Below are positions 35,674 through 46,474 of a DNA stretch of 64,000 nucleotides, piece after piece. This DNA comes from Chryseobacterium turcicum (GTDB lineage: Bacteria > Bacteroidota > Bacteroidia > Flavobacteriales > Weeksellaceae), in the NCBI RefSeq assembly GCF_021010565.1, contig NZ_JAJNAY010000001.1, positions 2,584,001 through 2,648,000 on the forward strand, given 5' to 3'. A model generated the notes under the pieces. The model was not told where the DNA came from. It made no database searches and worked only from the letters and a program-made list of their open reading frames with translations. Within the stretch, counting starts at the first letter, position 1; the number at the start of each line of letters is the position of its first letter. The translations under genes and the position numbers were made by a program.

Positions 35674-37002
35674 CTAAGGTGCTGTAATTTGTCTCAAATT
35701 AAAAAATACACGTGTTGACGTACAGGTTCCTGAAGGACATGTCACAGCGGTTGCTTGCGCTGAAGGTGTAGATGATCCCATCATAAACTCCATCGTATAA
35801 AATACTTTTGACCCTGCAGTATCAAAATCTGTCCAATGGTATAACCTGTATTCCGGTATCGACGAAGCGTACACTCCTGGATCACCCCAGTTAGGGAAAT
35901 TACTTGCATTTTGTGCCAATGCAGTCTGTAGGCTGGAAACATTTACATTGGATCCCGCCCATATATTCTTCGGATACCTAACTTGATTTCCAGAGGTAGT
36001 AGCTCCTCCTCCCCACATATACGTCGTATTTTGTATGATATCCCGTGTTGTAGGATCTGATGCTGAACCATTGTACCGAAGTTGTAGATTAACATCTGAA
36101 AAGTCAGTATTAGTAGGTAAAAAACAGCGCACAGACCATTTTCCATCAGGTGTATTACCGACAAGGTGATAGCCACTTCTTCCGTTTTCACTCGTTAATG
36201 TTAAGGATCCCAGAAAAGCAATATTCTTGATATCAGCTCCTTTTTGATTTGTGATCATCGTTGTACATTCCTGTCCTGATGCCAAAAATGGAACTGCTGC
36301 TTGATTTAGAGTAATTGCAAAATCATTATTTGTATCCGGAGTTCCTGTCACAGAAAAAACCAATTCTCCTTCCCCGTATTCCAATTTTCCAGATCTTAAA
36401 GCAATGGTCAGACCATGGATATTAATTGGCCCCCCAGTCTGATAAGAACCTCCATTTCCGCCCGTATAAGGTACTCGTAAATTACCTGTATAGGGAATAC
36501 CATTTGCATAACCGGATGGAGATAAGGTTGCTGAGGCGCAAACCAGTCCATCAAAGGTGGGCGTAATTGATGTTGAACTATCAAAAACCCGCCATTCTGA
36601 GCCATCCCAAAAATAATACCCCTTGCTTAATGCTGTACCAGTATTGTAGACCAACAGACCTTGAGGCTGATTGCTCAGGTTGTTATCACCATCGGCATTG
36701 AGGTCGTAAATATTTGAAATGAGGTTTACACGCGGAGCTAAAATTCCTTTATTAGAGGAAGCGATATCCAACATTGCATAATTATCTGGAACAGTTCCGA
36801 TTCCGGTTGCACCTGTATTTTTTACGATAAAATCGTCGGTCATTTGCAAATTCGTTGGTACTCCGGTGATCGGATTAGTTGTGTTTGTACTGGACTTTCC
36901 GTCAATATTGAAAATCCCCTGTGGATTTTGAGTATTGACACCAACCTGTGCCAGGCTATACAATGAGGCAAGAACTGCGCCTGCCAGAAATATTTTTTTC
37001 AT
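35674..37002 (-). CDS. secreted protein with GVNTxNPxG N-terminus
   Basis: A 442-residue protein. The signal peptide (MKKIFLAGAVLASLYSLAQ) is followed by VGVNTQNPQGIFNIDG, a start found in many exported flavobacterial surface proteins. A Gly/Thr/Asn-rich region then includes a tail-fibre-like stretch (PQGLLVYNTGTALSKGYYFWDG). The rest is beta-rich with no catalytic motif. It may be a surface or adhesion protein. The small HTH gene follows after 1 nt. Confidence 0.75.
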   Translation of the reverse strand: MKKIFLAGAVLASLYSLAQVGVNTQNPQGIFNIDGKSSTNTTNPITGVPTNLQMTDDFIVKNTGATGIGTVPDNYAMLDIASSNKGILAPRVNLISNIYDLNADGDNNLSNQPQGLLVYNTGTALSKGYYFWDGSEWRVFDSSTSITPTFDGLVCASATLSPSGYANGIPYTGNLRVPYTGGNGGSYQTGGPINIHGLTIALRSGKLEYGEGELVFSVTGTPDTNNDFAITLNQAAVPFLASGQECTTMITNQKGADIKNIAFLGSLTLTSENGRSGYHLVGNTPDGKWSVRCFLPTNTDFSDVNLQLRYNGSASDPTTRDIIQNTTYMWGGGATTSGNQVRYPKNIWAGSNVNVSSLQTALAQNASNFPNWGDPGVYASSIPEYRLYHWTDFDTAGSKVFYTMEFMMGSSTPSAQATAVTCPSGTCTSTRVFFNLRQITAP

Positions 37003-37372
37003 TTTGTTTAGTTTTAAAATAGGTCAACCAATGAAAAATTCAAATAGATAAGGTGGACCAATTGGTTATTAATCTTGCGTTATTTTATGTTCAGGGAATC
37101 AGTTTACTCTGGTGGACCTCGTAAAAAAGAAAACTTATCAAATATCGATCGTACGAAATCTAGAACAGTTTCAAACTGACCTTCAAAAAAAGTATATGCC
37201 TTTTGTAAATGTAATCTCTGCTCTCTCATCTGTATGCTTTGAGATATCCTTAATCTGATGATCAAGTAACCTCATATGCAAAAAGACAATAAATCTGAAT
37301 AAAGCCTAGTATTAAACAGACCTCAGATACCCTCACATGGAAAAGTAAGGTGTAAAACAAAGCTTGGGAATG
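37003..37372. other. 370-bp intergenic region
   Basis: Upstream region of the secreted protein gene and downstream region of the LuxR-type regulator. No frame with gene-like composition and no clear hairpin was found. Confidence 0.35.
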
Positions 37373-38356
37373 CTAAATTCCAGAGAACCAAACCCTGGAA
37401 TCTCTATCAGGGGCAATATTAAATTTTTTTCGCAATCGATATATTTTTCCCTCCACAGATTTTATAGATGAATTATTATAAATAGCAATCTGTTTTGAAG
37501 TAAAGCCCATTTTTAAGAGCGCGCATATCTTTAAATCAGACAACATCAGCTGATTTGGACTTAAAGATCGGAGATGGTAGAAAAAATCAGGAAAATAGCT
37601 CTCAAATTTTTCGATGAAAACCTGATCGTTAATCTGAATTAAATCTAGAAGTTCTTTTAATGCCTCTTCAGTAAATACATTTTTATTCATCATTTTTTTT
37701 AGCCGCTTAACCTCATTGTTTAAATTCGCAATTTCCTCCCCTTTGTCCATCCGTGCAGAAATAAAATAATAATCCTGTATTTTTTGCTGAAAGAAGTACG
37801 AATTAACAGCTAAAAGCAACAAAATACAAGTCATATTAAGAACTAACAGCGTTTTCCTATATTCGATATTCTTATTATTGACTTCGATAAAATCAAGATG
37901 ACCAGTAGCGAATAGATAAAGGTTAGCCAAAATAAATAGCAGTAGTACTGTTATAAACTTTTTATGTGCCTTCCAGGAAAAAAATATATACAGTGCCGAA
38001 ATCAATGGAATATAAAACACAAAAACACCGCTTTCAATAGCACAGTACGAAGAATAGTAGGTCACAATTACCGTCAGCAAGATAAAGACAAACGATATGA
38101 CATATTTATTTTCCCTGAGCTTAACTAGAAAAAAGAAGGAAAGGCAAAAGAACACTGAAATGGCTAAAAGCACAACGCTGTCAACAGATAAACCTAAAAA
38201 AAGAACATTAAATACAGTATGAAAAAAGAACATAACAGATAATATTGATATGTATTGATTAAGTAAGATTTTAAGATCTTTCGTATCAGGTTCCGTTATA
38301 TCTTCATTGATTCTCCAATAGGAGATGAAATCATATAATTCTTCAAAAATATTCAT
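37373..38356 (-). CDS. membrane-bound LuxR-type HTH regulator
   Basis: A 327-residue protein. About six hydrophobic segments span residues 34-190. A coiled-coil linker follows (GEEIANLNNEVKRLKKMM), then a C-terminal HTH (SPNQLMLSDLKICALLKMGFTSKQIAIYNNSSIKSVEGKIYRLRKK, in outline) of the LuxR/FixJ kind. This is the plan of one-component membrane regulators in Bacteroidota. It lies upstream of the secreted protein gene and may control it; the signal is unknown. Confidence 0.75.
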   Translation of the reverse strand: MNIFEELYDFISYWRINEDITEPDTKDLKILLNQYISILSVMFFFHTVFNVLFLGLSVDSVVLLAISVFFCLSFFFLVKLRENKYVISFVFILLTVIVTYYSSYCAIESGVFVFYIPLISALYIFFSWKAHKKFITVLLLFILANLYLFATGHLDFIEVNNKNIEYRKTLLVLNMTCILLLLAVNSYFFQQKIQDYYFISARMDKGEEIANLNNEVKRLKKMMNKNVFTEEALKELLDLIQINDQVFIEKFESYFPDFFYHLRSLSPNQLMLSDLKICALLKMGFTSKQIAIYNNSSIKSVEGKIYRLRKKFNIAPDRDSRVWFSGI

Positions 38357-38510
38357 TCTTATAAGGTTTTAATGTAAGACGAGATAAAAAAGGTAATAAC
38401 AAGACGTTCCTTACATCAATAATGTCCGATGCTATTTTGACATATAGTACCGGACATAAAAGCAAATAAAATTCAACGTACTTATTCTTGTCTTGCAAAG
38501 ACTATTTGGT

Positions 38511-39878
38511 CTAACCTAACAGCTTTTTGATAAGCTTTAGGCGCAGCGGTGTATGTGGGTAATACTTCAGATTAAATTCAATCCAAGTAGGCTTATCCAA
38601 GATGCTTTTATAATGTGTAAAAGCCCGAAAACCTGCATCACCATGGTAGGAACCCATACCACTTTCCCTAACTCCTCCAAATGGTAGCCGTGGATTAGTA
38701 ATATGCATCACTCCATCGTTAACGGCTCCTCCGCCAAATGATATACTTTTTAATATGCGCTCTTTTATGTGCTTATCTTCCGTATAGATATAGCAAGATA
38801 ACGGACGTGGCCCCTGTTTCACTTTTGAAATAACATCGGCCAGATCAGAATATTCAATCACAGGAAGAATAGGTCCAAAAATCTCCTCCAACATTACCTT
38901 ATCGCTGAAATTTACATTAGTCATTACAGTAGGTTCAATGAATCGGCTCTGCTTATCGACCTTACCCCCATAATAAACTTTATTATGGTCAATCAATCCT
39001 TCTAGTCTCTCAAAATTTCGCTCATTAATGATCTGTACGTAGGTACCCTGTTCAAAACTGAAATCAATGGATTTAATTTCAGCAATCAGTGCATCAAGAA
39101 ACTGCTGTTTCACCGAACTATGAACCAGAACGTAGTCCGGGGCGATACATGTTTGGCCGGAGTTAAGAAATTTTGACCAGACCAGACGTTTGGCTGGCAT
39201 TTTCATCCTGGCACTTTCGGTTATAAAGGCCGGGCTTTTTCCACCAAGCTCTAAAGTTACCGGTGTAAGGTTTTTGGCAGCAGCCTGATAAACAATTCTT
39301 CCAACAGGAACACTCCCTGTGAAAAAGATCTTATCAAAATTCTGTTCCAGTAAATTGGTAGTTTCCCTGATTCCACCCTCCACGACCGCAATATAGCAAG
39401 GGTCAAAATGCGCAGATATAATTTTCGCCATAATCCTACTGGTATTCGATGGTAACTCACTTGGTTTTAATATTACTGTGCAACCGGCGGCAATAGCGGG
39501 AATGATTGGAGCCAATGATAATTGATAAGGGTAATTCCAGGCCCCGATAACTAAGGAAACTCCTAATGGTTCAGGAATGATATAGCTTTTTGCAGGGAAA
39601 TTCACCAAATTTGTCCTCACTTTTTTGACCTTTGTCCAACGTTTCATTTTGCTGATAGCCTCGTCAATGTCACTGTAGAGTAATGCAAGCTCGTTCGTGT
39701 AGGTGTCAAAGGGTGACTTTTTAAAATCCAGTGCTATAGCCGCTATCATTTCACTTTCACTCTCCTTAAGGGCTGAGCGAAGTATCTTAAGTTGCTCTAT
39801 CCTAAACGCAATCGGTTTTGTGGCATCGCTAAGGAAGTATCTTCTTTGATCTTCTACTATTTTGGCTATGTAATCCAT
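38511..39878 (-). CDS. aldehyde dehydrogenase family protein
   Basis: A 455-residue protein of class 3-like ALDH length. Motifs are VIGAWNYPYQLSLAP near 110, the general-base Glu in LELGGKSPAF near 210 and the nucleophile Cys in SGQTCIAPDY near 245. EEIFGPILPV and the C-terminal LPFGGVRESGMG are also present. It oxidises aldehydes with NAD(P)+. It is the last gene of the minus-strand SDR-efflux run, 12 nt after the SDR gene. Confidence 0.92.
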   Translation of the reverse strand: MDYIAKIVEDQRRYFLSDATKPIAFRIEQLKILRSALKESESEMIAAIALDFKKSPFDTYTNELALLYSDIDEAISKMKRWTKVKKVRTNLVNFPAKSYIIPEPLGVSLVIGAWNYPYQLSLAPIIPAIAAGCTVILKPSELPSNTSRIMAKIISAHFDPCYIAVVEGGIRETTNLLEQNFDKIFFTGSVPVGRIVYQAAAKNLTPVTLELGGKSPAFITESARMKMPAKRLVWSKFLNSGQTCIAPDYVLVHSSVKQQFLDALIAEIKSIDFSFEQGTYVQIINERNFERLEGLIDHNKVYYGGKVDKQSRFIEPTVMTNVNFSDKVMLEEIFGPILPVIEYSDLADVISKVKQGPRPLSCYIYTEDKHIKERILKSISFGGGAVNDGVMHITNPRLPFGGVRESGMGSYHGDAGFRAFTHYKSILDKPTWIEFNLKYYPHTPLRLKLIKKLLG

Positions 39879-39890
39879 AATATAAATTAT

Positions 39891-40688
39891 TTAGTGTCCT
39901 TTGAAATGATCCATTGTTTTGTAAATCCCCATCACATTTCCAACGAACCAGTCGAAGAACCAGATAGGGAAAATCCCCTGGAAAAACCTCACAAAATGAA
40001 TGCTCCAGGGCATACTGGCAATTGGTTTACGACGTTCAATACTTCGAACTATTTTTTTTGCAACATTTTCAGGTTCCAAAATAGGCACGATAGAACGTAT
40101 TCCATCAAACATGCCAGTATTAATATAATAAGGTGTGACTGTTGTCACTCCAATATTCTTTTTAAGTTGTTTCATTTCCAAACGAATGCTGTCAGACCAG
40201 CCCAGTACCGACCATTTGCTAGCGGCGTAAACAGACATTCTGGGGTTTGAAATCAAACCGGCTGAGGAAGCTACATTGCAAATATATCCGGAATTCTGGG
40301 CCATCATATCCGTCAAGAATAACTTTGTTATGTACATAGGCGCATTTGCATTAATATCCATACTACGCTGGATATCTGCGTCAGTATGTTCATGGAAGAA
40401 TTTTCCCACGACAATTCCAGCATTATTGATCAGAACATCAACGATGCCGTGCTTCTCTTTCACATTTGCAAATGCAGCCTTAAGACCCTCAAAGTCTGCA
40501 ACATTGACCTGGTAACCCTGAATGGGCCCCAATGTAGACAGTTCACTTACCGTCTCATCAATCTTAACCTGATTGATATCCCAAATGATCACCTTTGCTC
40601 CTTTTTGAAGAAAGATCCGGCTCATTATTTTGCCTATGCCTGCTGCACCACCGGTGATCAGTACATTTTTGTTTTTAAAATTTTCCAT
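39891..40688 (-). CDS. short-chain dehydrogenase/reductase
   Basis: A 265-residue SDR with TGGAAGIG for cofactor binding, NNAG at about 90, the active-site serine in NVASSAG and Y-x3-K in YAASKWS. The C-terminal tail (SIHFVRFFQGIFPIWFFDWFVGNVMG, in outline) is hydrophobic and may be membrane-associated, as in RDH/DHRS-like SDRs. It pairs with the ALDH next to it, so an alcohol-aldehyde-acid path is plausible. Confidence 0.88.
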   Translation of the reverse strand: MENFKNKNVLITGGAAGIGKIMSRIFLQKGAKVIIWDINQVKIDETVSELSTLGPIQGYQVNVADFEGLKAAFANVKEKHGIVDVLINNAGIVVGKFFHEHTDADIQRSMDINANAPMYITKLFLTDMMAQNSGYICNVASSAGLISNPRMSVYAASKWSVLGWSDSIRLEMKQLKKNIGVTTVTPYYINTGMFDGIRSIVPILEPENVAKKIVRSIERRKPIASMPWSIHFVRFFQGIFPIWFFDWFVGNVMGIYKTMDHFKGH

Positions 40689-40786
40689 TTTTTCAGATTT
40701 TAAATATTTTATTGATGCACCTTAGACGGATTAACCGCAAAGTTTGGTAATCGATATTTTTCTAATGCACTGTTGCTTTGCCATGA

Positions 40787-42133
40787 TTATCTTCCAGTAA
40801 CCTGCAGATAATTGGTTACCGCAGTTTTATAAGTAGTTTTCGCTTCAGTAAGTTTGTCTTCGGTATCGGATTTTAATGCTCTGGCTTCAAGAAGATCAGA
40901 CAATTGAATAAGACCATTTCGGTAACTGTCCTGATTCACCCGTAAATTCTCATTAGCCTGCTCCAGCGTTTCCTGAATGAGTGTGATCTTCTCATCTGTT
41001 TCTTTAAGGTCGGTCCAGGCTTTCTCCATTTGTAGATTAAGTAAACCTTTAGAATCATTTAGTGTATTAATCGTTATATTTTCCCGGATTTCCATCTCGT
41101 TAAGCTTATGCTTGCCACCCCACCAGTCAGAAATAGGAATAGAAACAGTCGCGTAGAGCATACCGTTGAATGCACCGTTCTGACCTTTTTCGAATTGGTT
41201 CATATAATAACCTGACAGGCCTACGCCTAATGTCGGCATATACTCGCTTTTAGCTATTTTAGTTAATAAATGAGAAGCTTCGACAGAATTTTCAAGTAAT
41301 TGGTATTCGGCTCTTGTGCTCATGACATTCTCGTTTGAAACAAAATAAGTCTGTGGGTCTGAAAAATTGTCAAGTTCGTTTTCCACACGTATAGTCGGGT
41401 CATAAGGAATTCCGATTGTTTGACATAACTGCATAAGTGCAAGCTTCTTTCCATTGGTCAGCTGCGTTTGGTTTACCTTAAGTTCACTTTGCTTAATCGT
41501 TACTTTTAGGAGATCATTTCTGATAATCACACCATTTTGGTATGCCGTGCTGACCTGCCGATAAAGTGTATCCAGAAACTTAACATAGTTGTCTAGCGAT
41601 TTCTGCTTCTCTTCCAAGGCAACGATCTGCCAATATTCCCGCTCTGTTTTGAGCAAAATTTCATTTTGAACCACCTTTTGCTGTTTTTCCTTTACTGTAA
41701 GGTTAAGGTCCGCCAGCTTATTCCCATTCTTAATTTTTCCACCAGCATACACAGGCTGTAAAACGTTCAGATAGCCCAAACCCACCTGATTGAATAATCC
41801 CAGCTCAGTGCCCGGCATATAAGCAAATTGATTTGCCGTCGGCAGATTGGCCGGATTGCCATCATACACCGGAAGATTCCCCCCTTGTATCTGCATTTTT
41901 AATAAAGGATCAATAGCCTGCATTCCTGTGGCGGAAGCACTTATCTTTGGAAAGTACTTTGTATATACTTCACTTTTGGTTTCTCGCGCAGCGTCTATTT
42001 CCAATGCGCTATTTTTTGTCTTACCATTGTTTTCCAGCGCCAGCGACTTACTATGCATCAGGGTGAGTCGCTGCTGTGCATAGCTAGATATGCCTAGTAA
42101 CATGGCCGTGATGATCATTATACTTTTTCTCAT
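40787..42133 (-). CDS. TolC family outer-membrane efflux protein
   Basis: A 448-residue protein with a signal peptide (MRKSIMIITAMLLGISSYAQ) followed by the helix-rich TolC fold. The two repeats are visible: VLQPVYAGGKIKNGNKLADL in the first half and VSIPISDWWGGKHKLNEMEI in the second, with long coiled helices after each. It supplies the outer-membrane channel for the RND pump encoded 47 nt upstream in the same run. Confidence 0.9.
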   Translation of the reverse strand: MRKSIMIITAMLLGISSYAQQRLTLMHSKSLALENNGKTKNSALEIDAARETKSEVYTKYFPKISASATGMQAIDPLLKMQIQGGNLPVYDGNPANLPTANQFAYMPGTELGLFNQVGLGYLNVLQPVYAGGKIKNGNKLADLNLTVKEKQQKVVQNEILLKTEREYWQIVALEEKQKSLDNYVKFLDTLYRQVSTAYQNGVIIRNDLLKVTIKQSELKVNQTQLTNGKKLALMQLCQTIGIPYDPTIRVENELDNFSDPQTYFVSNENVMSTRAEYQLLENSVEASHLLTKIAKSEYMPTLGVGLSGYYMNQFEKGQNGAFNGMLYATVSIPISDWWGGKHKLNEMEIRENITINTLNDSKGLLNLQMEKAWTDLKETDEKITLIQETLEQANENLRVNQDSYRNGLIQLSDLLEARALKSDTEDKLTEAKTTYKTAVTNYLQVTGR

Positions 42134-42180
42134 TTTTTTTGTTGTGAAATTTTTTGTTTACCTAAACTTTTGTAGCTTCC

Positions 42181-45100
42181 TTAGACCGTTTTTCGAACTT
42201 TATCTTCACTGCCTTTATAAGCTAACCAATAGATCAACGGCAACATAGTCAGGATAAAAAACATCGAAATCAATGTTCCAAAACAGATGACCGTACCCAT
42301 TGGCGCCCATAACGGACTTTTACTGATAATCATTGGGATTACACCCATCGATGCTGCCAGGGATGTAAGTAATATGGGACGCATTCGGCGTTCTCCGGCA
42401 TGCAGACAGGCCTCCCTTAAAGGCATACCGTGTTTATGTCTCAGTTCCTCAATATAATCGTACATAATGATCCCATTACGAACAATAATACCGATAAGAC
42501 TAACCAGTCCCAAGACAGCCGTTATGCTAAATTCCATATCCATAATCCACAATCCTAAGGCAGCTCCTAGGAAGCTGAAGGTGGTAGATGCAAGGACAAG
42601 CCCTGCCAAACCTGGATTTTTAAAATGGAATACGAGGATAAAGAATATAATGGCGATGGATATCACAAGACCACGGATTATTTTAGGTAATGTTTCATCT
42701 GTATTTTCTTTAACCCCACCATAGGAAACTGTCACCTTGTGGTCTTTGATGTCTTTTGATAAATTACTTACAATACTTTCTACTTTTGCTTGTACAGGTG
42801 CAATAACATTTCCACGTTTAAGATCTATGAGTACGGAAAGGGTGCGTACACCATTTCGGCGAACAATTTGACCTTCTTGCCAGCCAGTACTGACCTTAGC
42901 AATCTGGCGCAATGGTACTGCGGGCGCAAAAAGACCGGATACATATTCGTTTTCAACATCAGCAGCAACTGGATCCTTAAGCTCCCACTGAGATTTAAGT
43001 ACGACAGGCAGCTTGTAATCATTTTCCCAGACTGAAGTAACAGGAAGTCCTCCGAATCGGGAAGCCAATGCGACGCCCAGAAGTCCTTCAGTTACACCGA
43101 GCCTATTAGACTCTATTGGATCTAGTGCCACACGGACATCTGGCAATGGTTCTTCATAGTTGGTATAAACCCTCAACGGTTCATCCAATTGAGCGACTTG
43201 TGAACGTATTTTTTCGGATACAGCCTTCAGATCACTGATACTGTCGCTTGTCAGTCGCACTTCAATATCCGCATCCACACCAGCTTGATAATCCAATTGT
43301 TTGAACTTAACAAATGCATTTGGATAGTGATAGGCATATTTCTCTGTATACTCGTTCAATATTTCTTCTGTTGCTTCGTTTGATTCTGTATTGACTATGA
43401 ACTGTGCAAAGTTTGATCCTCCTATTTTTGGTGCATAAGTCGTCTGAAAGCGTGGTGAACCACTTCCAACGAATGTTGTGATCGATTTGACACGTTTATC
43501 CTTTTCTAGTATTCCAGCCATATCTTTCGCAACAGCAGCGGTTTGTGGAAGGGAGTTTCCCTGCGGAAGAAATATTTCCACCGAAAACTGATTACGTTCT
43601 GCAATGGGCATCAGCTTAATAGGTATTTTAAGGAATAACAAAATGCCCAAGACCACCGAAAGCACACCGAACAAGAATGACGTTCTTGGAAAGCGAAGCA
43701 CCGATTGTAAAATATGGTCATAGCCATACTGTACATAATCCAAAAATGATTTTTTGCGGGGTTTACCAGCGTCTTCTTTGAAATGTAACCCCTTTTTGAT
43801 AATCAGATACTGTAAATACGGAACAAAAAGAACTGCAACTGCTAATGAAACACTAAGGGTGATCAGTATAGTCCACGGAAAGGCCTTAACAAAATCATAT
43901 AATTGTCCTGAGAATGTCAGCAGAAATGGAAAAAAAGTAAGTCCGATGGCTAATGTAGCCGAAAAGATGGCCTTAAAATATTCCTGGGCACTGGCAACTG
44001 CAGCATCCCAATGGGGAACGCCCTCATCCAGCATTTCAAGATAACTGTCCACGATCACGATCGAATTATCTACAATCATTCCCAGCACCACAATAAGAGC
44101 GGCAAGAGTAACTGTATTCAGCTCTATACCAAAGGCAAACATTAGGGTCAGGGAGATAAAAATCGTGACCGGAATTGTGGACGCTGCAACACCAGCGACG
44201 CGAATTGGCATCAATGCCATTACCACAAGAACTACGGCAGCAATTGCAATGGCCAATTCATGAAGGAACGAACTTATCGAAGCATCGACAACTTTGGGCT
44301 GGTCAGCTATACGGAAAATCTTCACATCATCCGGAAGCGTTTTTTCAAAATTGTTGATTACTTCATCAACTTCTTTACCATACTGTACAATATTGTAGCC
44401 CTGACGCATCTCCGTGGAAAGAATTAGACATTTTTTTCCATTGTTGATAGTATAAGTAGATGGTTTTGGGTATTCTCTGACCACACGACCCACATCTTTC
44501 AGGCGGATATGATTCCCTTGGGGATCGGAGTAAATAACCTGCTCTTCGAGATCTTTCTCGGAGGAAAATGGTCGAGTGATATGTATCGGTACCACCATTT
44601 CATCATTATCGATCGCACCGGAAGGACCCACCATGCCTTTTGTAAGCAATACTTGATATAGACCATACAGATTGATGCCATAACTTGCTATTTTTTCCTT
44701 GTCGATATAAACGCTCAGCTGTTCATTCTGCTCGCCAAAACGACGCAGATTAGAAACAGATTCAATTGAGCGCAGACGTCCTTCGAGCGTTTCCATGTAC
44801 TCCTTGAGCTGACGATAGGTCTTCGTATCGGATTCCAGAGAAACAAGTAGTGCTGAGGTATCTCCAAAATCATCGTTGGCAATCAATGCCACCACACCAG
44901 GAGGAAGTTTCATTTTAAAGGTGGACAGACCATGCTTGATTTTTGACCAGACCTCATCCTTATCCACCACATCATCGTTAAGCTCAACCAATAAGTACAC
45001 AATTCCATCTTTTGACTGAGAATAGGTCTTTGACTTCTTTACTTCTTTGTAAGTGAACAGGAACTGTTCCAATGGTTTGGATACTTGTTCTTCAATTTCA

Positions 45101-45282
45101 GCCGAGGTGGCCCCAGGATAAACTGCAGCTACAATACCCTGACGGATTGTAAATGCAGGGAATTCTTGCTTTGGCATTTCGCGTAAGGCGAAAACACCAC
45201 AGATTACCAGTATTCCGATCAATAATAAAACGATCTTATTGTATTTCATAGCCGTGGCTATGGCTCCTTTTTGTTCTTTCAT
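42181..45282 (-). CDS. RND family efflux permease (AcrB-like)
   Basis: A 1033-residue inner-membrane pump. The N-terminal helix with LREMPKQEFPAFT, the central SGQLYDFVKAF region and the repeated ACR_tran architecture (two six-helix bundles and two large periplasmic loops) are clear. In helix 4 the motif reads LGMIVDNSIVIVDSYLEM, with one of the two usual adjacent Asp residues replaced by Asn. Together with the TolC-like and adaptor genes it forms a tripartite efflux system. Confidence 0.93.
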   Translation of the reverse strand: MKEQKGAIATAMKYNKIVLLLIGILVICGVFALREMPKQEFPAFTIRQGIVAAVYPGATSAEIEEQVSKPLEQFLFTYKEVKKSKTYSQSKDGIVYLLVELNDDVVDKDEVWSKIKHGLSTFKMKLPPGVVALIANDDFGDTSALLVSLESDTKTYRQLKEYMETLEGRLRSIESVSNLRRFGEQNEQLSVYIDKEKIASYGINLYGLYQVLLTKGMVGPSGAIDNDEMVVPIHITRPFSSEKDLEEQVIYSDPQGNHIRLKDVGRVVREYPKPSTYTINNGKKCLILSTEMRQGYNIVQYGKEVDEVINNFEKTLPDDVKIFRIADQPKVVDASISSFLHELAIAIAAVVLVVMALMPIRVAGVAASTIPVTIFISLTLMFAFGIELNTVTLAALIVVLGMIVDNSIVIVDSYLEMLDEGVPHWDAAVASAQEYFKAIFSATLAIGLTFFPFLLTFSGQLYDFVKAFPWTILITLSVSLAVAVLFVPYLQYLIIKKGLHFKEDAGKPRKKSFLDYVQYGYDHILQSVLRFPRTSFLFGVLSVVLGILLFLKIPIKLMPIAERNQFSVEIFLPQGNSLPQTAAVAKDMAGILEKDKRVKSITTFVGSGSPRFQTTYAPKIGGSNFAQFIVNTESNEATEEILNEYTEKYAYHYPNAFVKFKQLDYQAGVDADIEVRLTSDSISDLKAVSEKIRSQVAQLDEPLRVYTNYEEPLPDVRVALDPIESNRLGVTEGLLGVALASRFGGLPVTSVWENDYKLPVVLKSQWELKDPVAADVENEYVSGLFAPAVPLRQIAKVSTGWQEGQIVRRNGVRTLSVLIDLKRGNVIAPVQAKVESIVSNLSKDIKDHKVTVSYGGVKENTDETLPKIIRGLVISIAIIFFILVFHFKNPGLAGLVLASTTFSFLGAALGLWIMDMEFSITAVLGLVSLIGIIVRNGIIMYDYIEELRHKHGMPLREACLHAGERRMRPILLTSLAASMGVIPMIISKSPLWAPMGTVICFGTLISMFFILTMLPLIYWLAYKGSEDKVRKTV

Positions 45283-45296
45283 CTGAAAATGGGTAT

Positions 45297-46349
45297 TTAT
45301 TTAATGACCGACACTTTTGTTCCCACACTGATATTCTGGTAACCTGCGGTAATCAACTGCTCACCCTCTTTTAATCCACTGGTAATCGACACTCCATCAC
45401 CACTGAGTTGCCCTAATTTGACTTCTCGGTATGCGGCTTTTCCTTTATCGTCAACAATCCAGACAAAACGTTTACCCGAAAAATCAATCTGAACAGCTTT
45501 GATAGGAACAACAATACTCCCACCTGCTGAATTTTCAGCAGTAACATCAGGATATACTTTACAGACCATCCCCGGCATGATTCGGCTCTCAGGATTGCTG
45601 ATCCGGACCATCACATCATAGGTATGGGATATGGCATCGGCCGAAACCCCCTTTTCAATAATTTTTCCATTGAAAGCTTCATTATTGAGCGCTGAAATTT
45701 TCACCGTACTTAACATACCTGTGTTAATACCTGATATTTCGTTTTCAGGTATCGCCGTTTTTATTTTGACATTAGATACATCAAGAATTTTATATACAGG
45801 GGTTCCCGGCATTACATTGGCACCAGGTTCTAAAAACCGATTCCCAACAACACCCGACTGTGGTGCATATAAATTACAATCCTGCAAACTTTTTTTGGCA
45901 ATAGCCTCGCTGGCCAGCGCCTGTTCCAGTTTGGTACGCACATCGATGAATTGGATTTCGGGAAGGCTTTTATTTTTGTACATCGCTGATAATCTTTTGT
46001 AAGCATCCTGAGCCTGATGTAAAGAGGAAACCGAAAGATCATGGGCATATTTTAAAGAAGTGGTATTGAGACGACCCAATAATTGACCCTTCGTTACTTT
46101 TTGGCCTTCATTGGCATACAACTGTTCGATGTTTCCAGAAGCCAGAAAACTGATATCAACTGCATTTTCACTCACAACCGTACCGATGTACTCGGTCGGG
46201 AATATATTATTGTTTGTGGAGATACGCTGAATATTAACCTGTACATCTTTAATTACTGCAGGCTTCTCCTTGTCTTTACAAGAGCAGAATAAAAACATCG
46301 TCGCAAGTACGAAGTATTGTTGATTTGGGTGAAATTTTAACAGTCTCAT
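45297..46349 (-). CDS. RND efflux periplasmic adaptor (MFP), likely lipoprotein
   Basis: The start is set at the ATG at 46349 (MRLLKFHPNQQYFVLA), which places a short hydrophobic segment and a lipobox-like LFCSC directly before CKDKEK. An ATG at 46397 would add 16 polar residues. The HlyD/MFP core is present: the lipoyl half-motifs FLASGNIEQLYANEGQKVTK and LYAPQSGVVGNRFLEPGA, then the beta-barrel TAIPENEI. It is the first gene of the minus-strand adaptor-pump-TolC-SDR-ALDH run, opposite the AraC regulator. Confidence 0.9.
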   Translation of the reverse strand: MRLLKFHPNQQYFVLATMFLFCSCKDKEKPAVIKDVQVNIQRISTNNNIFPTEYIGTVVSENAVDISFLASGNIEQLYANEGQKVTKGQLLGRLNTTSLKYAHDLSVSSLHQAQDAYKRLSAMYKNKSLPEIQFIDVRTKLEQALASEAIAKKSLQDCNLYAPQSGVVGNRFLEPGANVMPGTPVYKILDVSNVKIKTAIPENEISGINTGMLSTVKISALNNEAFNGKIIEKGVSADAISHTYDVMVRISNPESRIMPGMVCKVYPDVTAENSAGGSIVVPIKAVQIDFSGKRFVWIVDDKGKAAYREVKLGQLSGDGVSITSGLKEGEQLITAGYQNISVGTKVSVIK

Positions 46350-46474
46350 ATTAATAACTAATTTTTCTTTTACAAAAGTCTGAAGAGATAGATACATTTA
46401 AGCTATCGATCAGTCGTGATTAATGTTCAATTGGTCGAATTTTTCACTATATTCGTACAACAAACGACAATACA